A stretch of 8,866 bases of DNA from an uncultured Roseburia sp. (lineage in GTDB: Bacteria > Bacillota > Clostridia > Lachnospirales > Lachnospiraceae). The DNA is taken from positions 1 through 8,866 of the forward strand of contig CAKRCJ010000075.1 in assembly GCA_934307185.1 (NCBI GenBank), given 5' to 3'. Both the position numbers and the translations under genes were made by a program. Under the pieces are notes generated by a model. That model did not search any database. It saw nothing but the letters and a program-made list of their open reading frames with translations, and was not told the origin of the DNA. Shown piece after piece: positions 6,744 to 8,866 of the stretch (position 1 is the first letter of the stretch; the number at the start of each line of letters is the position of its first letter).

Positions 6744-7298
6744 TCATACGTTTTTCTCTACTTTCCTCTGTTCGAACAGTTCTGTAATTTTTTCCGCCAG
6801 AAAACTGATACATATTCCAGATATTGCACCGGCAATCACATCACTTGGATAATGGACCCCGACATATAATCTTGAAAAACTGATAAGCAAAGCTAAAAGG
6901 ATTACCGGTACTCCATATTTTTTCGGCAGCTTCCGAAAAAGCAGAAAGCCAACCGCAAAAGAACACGCCGTATGTCCTGACGGAAAAGAATAATCTGTCG
7001 GTTTCGCAATTAAAGGTGTGAGTTCTGAAATCACATCAAACGGTCTGCTCCGTCCAACAAAATTTTTCAGGAAAATATTATTTATGAGAAGTGACAAAAT
7101 CAATGCATTAAAACAGGATACTCCTAACCTGCGATATTTTTTTATCATCAAAAAAACGATTGCAAACACAATCCAGATAAATCCTGCATTTCCAAGCATC
7201 GTAATCGTTTTCATAACGGGAGTCAGAAAATCATCCCGCACATACTGCTGAATAAAAAGTAATATATTTTCATCCAGCTCATACGCCCATTCTATCAT
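6744..7298 (-). CDS. PAP2-family membrane phosphatase
   Basis: A 184-residue membrane protein of the type 2 phosphatidic acid phosphatase superfamily. The three signature motifs are present: KNFVGRSRP (motif 1), YSFPSGHTA (motif 2) and SRLYVGVHYPSD (motif 3), with the catalytic His residues of motifs 2 and 3 retained. About five to six hydrophobic segments are visible, including one after the N-terminal amphipathic stretch and one at the C-terminus. Members dephosphorylate lipid phosphates such as undecaprenyl pyrophosphate, phosphatidic acid or phosphatidylglycerophosphate; the substrate cannot be read from the sequence, though undecaprenyl pyrophosphate recycling (BacA-independent UppP activity) is plausible near a cell-wall precursor gene. 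I chose the ATG at 7298 because GAGGG lies 7 nt upstream; an in-frame ATG at 7358 would add 20 unlikely residues. It lies between spoVG and glmU, where Bacillus has no such gene, and has its own intergenic region after the spoVG terminator. Confidence 0.92.
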   Translation of the reverse strand: MIEWAYELDENILLFIQQYVRDDFLTPVMKTITMLGNAGFIWIVFAIVFLMIKKYRRLGVSCFNALILSLLINNIFLKNFVGRSRPFDVISELTPLIAKPTDYSFPSGHTACSFAVGFLLFRKLPKKYGVPVILLALLISFSRLYVGVHYPSDVIAGAISGICISFLAEKITELFEQRKVEKNV

Positions 7299-7310
7299 TG
7301 CATTTCCCTC
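7299..7310 (-). promoter_or_regulatory. Ribosome binding site fixing the PAP2 start
   Basis: GAGGG (7310-7306) with a 7-nt spacer precedes the ATG at 7298-7296. The upstream in-frame ATG at 7358 has no comparable site, so the shorter protein is preferred. Confidence 0.7.
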
Positions 7311-7361
7311 TTTTCTGCTTTTTTCCATCATACAAATACTGCCTAAATAGAAAAGCAAAAC

Positions 7362-7381
7362 ATTCTAAACAAATTCTAAAC
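7362..7381 (-). promoter_or_regulatory. Two 9-bp direct repeats at 11-bp spacing upstream of the PAP2 gene
   Basis: GTTTAGAAT occurs twice on the minus strand (7381-7373 and 7370-7362), with starts 11 bp apart, about one helical turn. They lie 64-83 bp upstream of the chosen PAP2 start and just downstream of the spoVG terminator. Direct repeats with this spacing are typical binding sites for OmpR/PhoB-family response regulators, so an operator or upstream activator site is possible. No confident -35/-10 pair was found next to it. Confidence 0.35.
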
Positions 7382-7402
7382 GATTTTTTTCAAATAATAA
7401 AA

Positions 7403-7433
7403 GAAAAAACGGACCGCCCAAAAAGCGGTCCGT
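7403..7433 (-). terminator. Strong intrinsic terminator of spoVG
   Basis: A perfect 9-bp GC-rich stem, ACGGACCGC (7409-7417) with GCGGTCCGT (7425-7433), has a 7-nt loop. On the minus strand it is followed by TTTTTTCTTTT. It begins 13 nt past the spoVG stop codon and separates spoVG from the PAP2 gene. Confidence 0.92.
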
Positions 7434-7446
7434 CAAGTCTTTTCTT

Positions 7447-7713
7447 CTACTCTTCTGCTGCCATGGTTTCCTGATATTTCTCAAGAATGAGCTTTTGTAT
7501 TCGTTCTCTTGTATCAGAATTAATCGGATGTGCAATGTCTCTGTATTCCCCATCTGCTGCCTTTCTGCTTGGCATTGCAATAAATAGTCCCTTCTCACCT
7601 TCAATGATTTTAATATCATGTACTACAAATTCCTCATCAATTGTGATGGAAACTACTGCTTTCATTTTTCCTTCTTTTTCTACTTTTCTAATTCTGACAT
7701 CTGTAATCTGCAT
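7447..7713 (-). CDS. spoVG: SpoVG family RNA/DNA-binding regulator
   Basis: A complete 88-residue SpoVG, near the usual 85-100. The family signature is clear: [11 protein letters not shown] at the start, then [30 protein letters not shown] and [17 protein letters not shown]. SpoVG is a small cytoplasmic protein that binds RNA and DNA and acts as a broad post-transcriptional regulator; in Bacillus it affects asymmetric septation at sporulation, in other Firmicutes virulence and cell-wall genes. The start ATG at 7713 has AAGGGGGA about 10 nt upstream. It is a one-gene unit closed by the terminator at 7403-7433. In Bacillus spoVG directly precedes glmU (gcaD); here the PAP2 gene and repeat copy B lie between. 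A longer minus-strand frame overlapping it at 7365-7619 is a shadow. Confidence 0.96.
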   Translation of the reverse strand: MQITDVRIRKVEKEGKMKAVVSITIDEEFVVHDIKIIEGEKGLFIAMPSRKAADGEYRDIAHPINSDTRERIQKLILEKYQETMAAEE

Positions 7714-7753
7714 GATAATTCAGTCCCCCTTTTCGGTCGTTGTCTTAGTCCAA

Positions 7754-7766
7754 ATTATAAATTATA
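7754..7766 (-). promoter_or_regulatory. Candidate spoVG -10 region (two TATAAT boxes)
   Basis: Two perfect TATAAT hexamers on the minus strand (7766-7761 and 7759-7754) sit 40-50 nt before the spoVG start, in the 76-bp gap after glgD. No clear -35 lies 16-18 nt upstream of either, and I could not fit the sigma-H consensus that drives Bacillus spoVG, so sigma factor and exact start are open. Confidence 0.35.
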
Positions 7767-7789
7767 ACCTGCCCTCTCACCTGTTGCTG

Positions 7790-8866
7790 TTATAATACAT
7801 ATCTCTCATTATTTTCTGAAACAATCTTAATTCCATTTTCTCCGCAGTAATATGTATTTGCTTTTAATGTATCACGGCTCTCCACAATACAGTTCTCAAT
7901 ATGTGTATTATCACCAATATATACATCATTTAAAATAATTGAATTCTTAATTACACAATTCTTTCCAACAAATACTTTCTTAAAGAGGATAGAATTCTCA
8001 ACCTTGCTGTTGATAATACATCCACTGGCAATCAGACTGTTTCTGACATCCGAACCAGCATTATACTTTGCAGGTGGAAGGTCATCTACTTTAGAGAAAA
8101 TTCCCGGTTCCTCCTTAAAGAAATACTTTCTTACTTCCGGCTTTAAGAAATCCATATTGGTCTGATAATAAGAGTCAACTGTCGCAATATTGCTCCAGTA
8201 TTCCTTCATCTTATAACCATAAATTCTCTTCATATTCTTATAACGGATGAGGATATCTGTTACAAAGTCCCATCTGCCCTCATCTGCACTGCGTTCGAGC
8301 ATCTCAATTAACTGTCTTCTTCTTACAATATAGATACCGGTAGAAATTGTATTTGACTGTGAAACCATAGGTTTCTCTTCAAACTCTACAATTCTTGCAT
8401 CTTCGTTCATGCGGACAACACCAAACCGGCTGACATCCACACCCGGATCCATATCTTTGCATACAACAGTAATATCTGCCTTCTTCTCAATATGGTAATC
8501 CAGAACTTTATTAAAATCCATTTTATATACACAATCACCACTGCTGATGATTACATATGGTTCATGACGTTTCTTCAAAAAACTGATATTCTGGTACATC
8601 GCATCTGCTGTGCCACGGTACCACCAGCTGTTATCCACTGTAACGGTAGGATTGAACACATATAATCCACCCTGTTTACGTCCAAAATCCCACCATTTGG
8701 AGGAACTTAAGTGTTCATTTAAGGACCTTGCACTATACTGTGTCAAAACTGCCACTGTCTGTACGTGGGAATTGCTCATGTTACTTAAAGCAAAGTCAAT
8801 GCTTCGGTAGCTTCCTCCGATCGGCATCGCTGCAATTGCACGTTTATTGGATAATTCCTGCATACG
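7790..8866 (-). CDS. glgD: Glucose-1-phosphate adenylyltransferase subunit GlgD, 5' end cut by window edge
   Basis: About 358 C-terminal residues; the frame runs through the right edge, where an Arg codon precedes the first visible Met, so roughly the first 15 residues are missing. It belongs to the ADP-glucose pyrophosphorylase family, which makes ADP-glucose for glycogen. GlgD rather than GlgC is called from the N-terminal block KRAIAAMPIGGSYRSIDFAL and the overall sequence style; GlgD usually works as the regulatory partner of catalytic GlgC, forming a GlgCD complex in Firmicutes. Visible elements: SSGDCVYKMDF with Asp near 110 (equivalent to the GlgC catalytic Asp), EFEEKP with Lys164 (sugar-phosphate site in GlgC), and a C-terminal left-handed beta-helix of hexapeptide-like repeats (NSLIASGCIINSKVENSI, then NSIILNDVYIGDNTHIENCI). 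The part of the N-terminal nucleotide loop that best separates GlgD from GlgC is outside the window. The gene upstream is expected to be glgC. No strong terminator separates it from spoVG. Confidence 0.9.
   Translation of the reverse strand, partial: RMQELSNKRAIAAMPIGGSYRSIDFALSNMSNSHVQTVAVLTQYSARSLNEHLSSSKWWDFGRKQGGLYVFNPTVTVDNSWWYRGTADAMYQNISFLKKRHEPYVIISSGDCVYKMDFNKVLDYHIEKKADITVVCKDMDPGVDVSRFGVVRMNEDARIVEFEEKPMVSQSNTISTGIYIVRRRQLIEMLERSADEGRWDFVTDILIRYKNMKRIYGYKMKEYWSNIATVDSYYQTNMDFLKPEVRKYFFKEEPGIFSKVDDLPPAKYNAGSDVRNSLIASGCIINSKVENSILFKKVFVGKNCVIKNSIILNDVYIGDNTHIENCIVESRDTLKANTYYCGENGIKIVSENNERYVL

Noticed and set aside
7299..7358. Longer PAP2 start at 7358 adding 20 residues
   Set aside because: The extension has no good ribosome site, while GAGGG with a 7-nt spacer precedes the ATG at 7298.
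7365..7619. Minus-strand 84-codon frame overlapping spoVG
   Set aside because: It overlaps spoVG in another frame, runs through the terminator hairpin and resembles nothing; spoVG is unmistakable in the other frame.
7714..7789. Sigma-H promoter for spoVG, as in Bacillus
   Set aside because: I could not match the AGGA-type -35 and GAAT-type -10 at the proper spacing; only TATAAT boxes are evident.

Overview
The window is a chromosomal segment of a low-to-moderate GC Gram-positive anaerobe, most likely a Lachnospiraceae member of the Roseburia/Agathobacter (Eubacterium rectale) type. This rests on a GlgD-type glycogen gene, SpoVG, and the Firmicutes gene order spoVG - glmU - pth - mfd - foldase lipoprotein. 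The genus is inferred from gene content and protein style, not from a search.

All recognisable genes lie on the minus strand, so the biological reading runs from high to low coordinates. In that order they are: a GlgD fragment cut by the right edge (8866-7790); spoVG (7713-7447), ended by a strong intrinsic terminator (7403-7433); a PAP2-family membrane phosphatase (7298-6744); a 465-bp intergenic region (6743-6279); a short glmU (6278-5538); a 244-bp intergenic region (5537-5294); pth (5293-4724); mfd (4714-1151), whose Shine-Dalgarno overlaps the pth stop codon; and a foldase-like lipoprotein (1036 to the left edge) with its own promoter. Pth (stalled-peptide recycling) and Mfd (transcription-repair coupling) are translationally close. 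GlmU makes UDP-GlcNAc for cell wall. SpoVG is a small RNA/DNA-binding regulator. The lipoprotein assists folding outside the membrane.

The 465-bp gap holds, from high to low coordinate: a hairpin with a T-tract that works as a terminator on the plus strand (6684-6716), a 252-bp structured repeat (6403-6654), a minus-strand terminator (6364-6392), and a candidate glmU -10 box. The 244-bp gap is almost filled by a second, 213-bp copy of the same repeat (5323-5535).

The most interesting content is this pair of repeats. Both copies fold as a long hairpin with the same stem lengths (20, 19 and 8 bp) and the same internal-loop sizes (17/18 and 5/6 nt). The stem sequences differ between copies, but the differences are compensated on the opposite arm. 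Each has a conserved head with mutually exclusive pairings and, on the minus strand, a GAAA tetraloop. I do not recognise it as a named family. It looks like a structured RNA or hairpin-type mobile repeat. The two copies flank a glmU that ends where its acetyltransferase domain should begin, and the repeat edge lies 2 bp beyond the glmU stop codon. The prs gene usually found between glmU and pth is absent.
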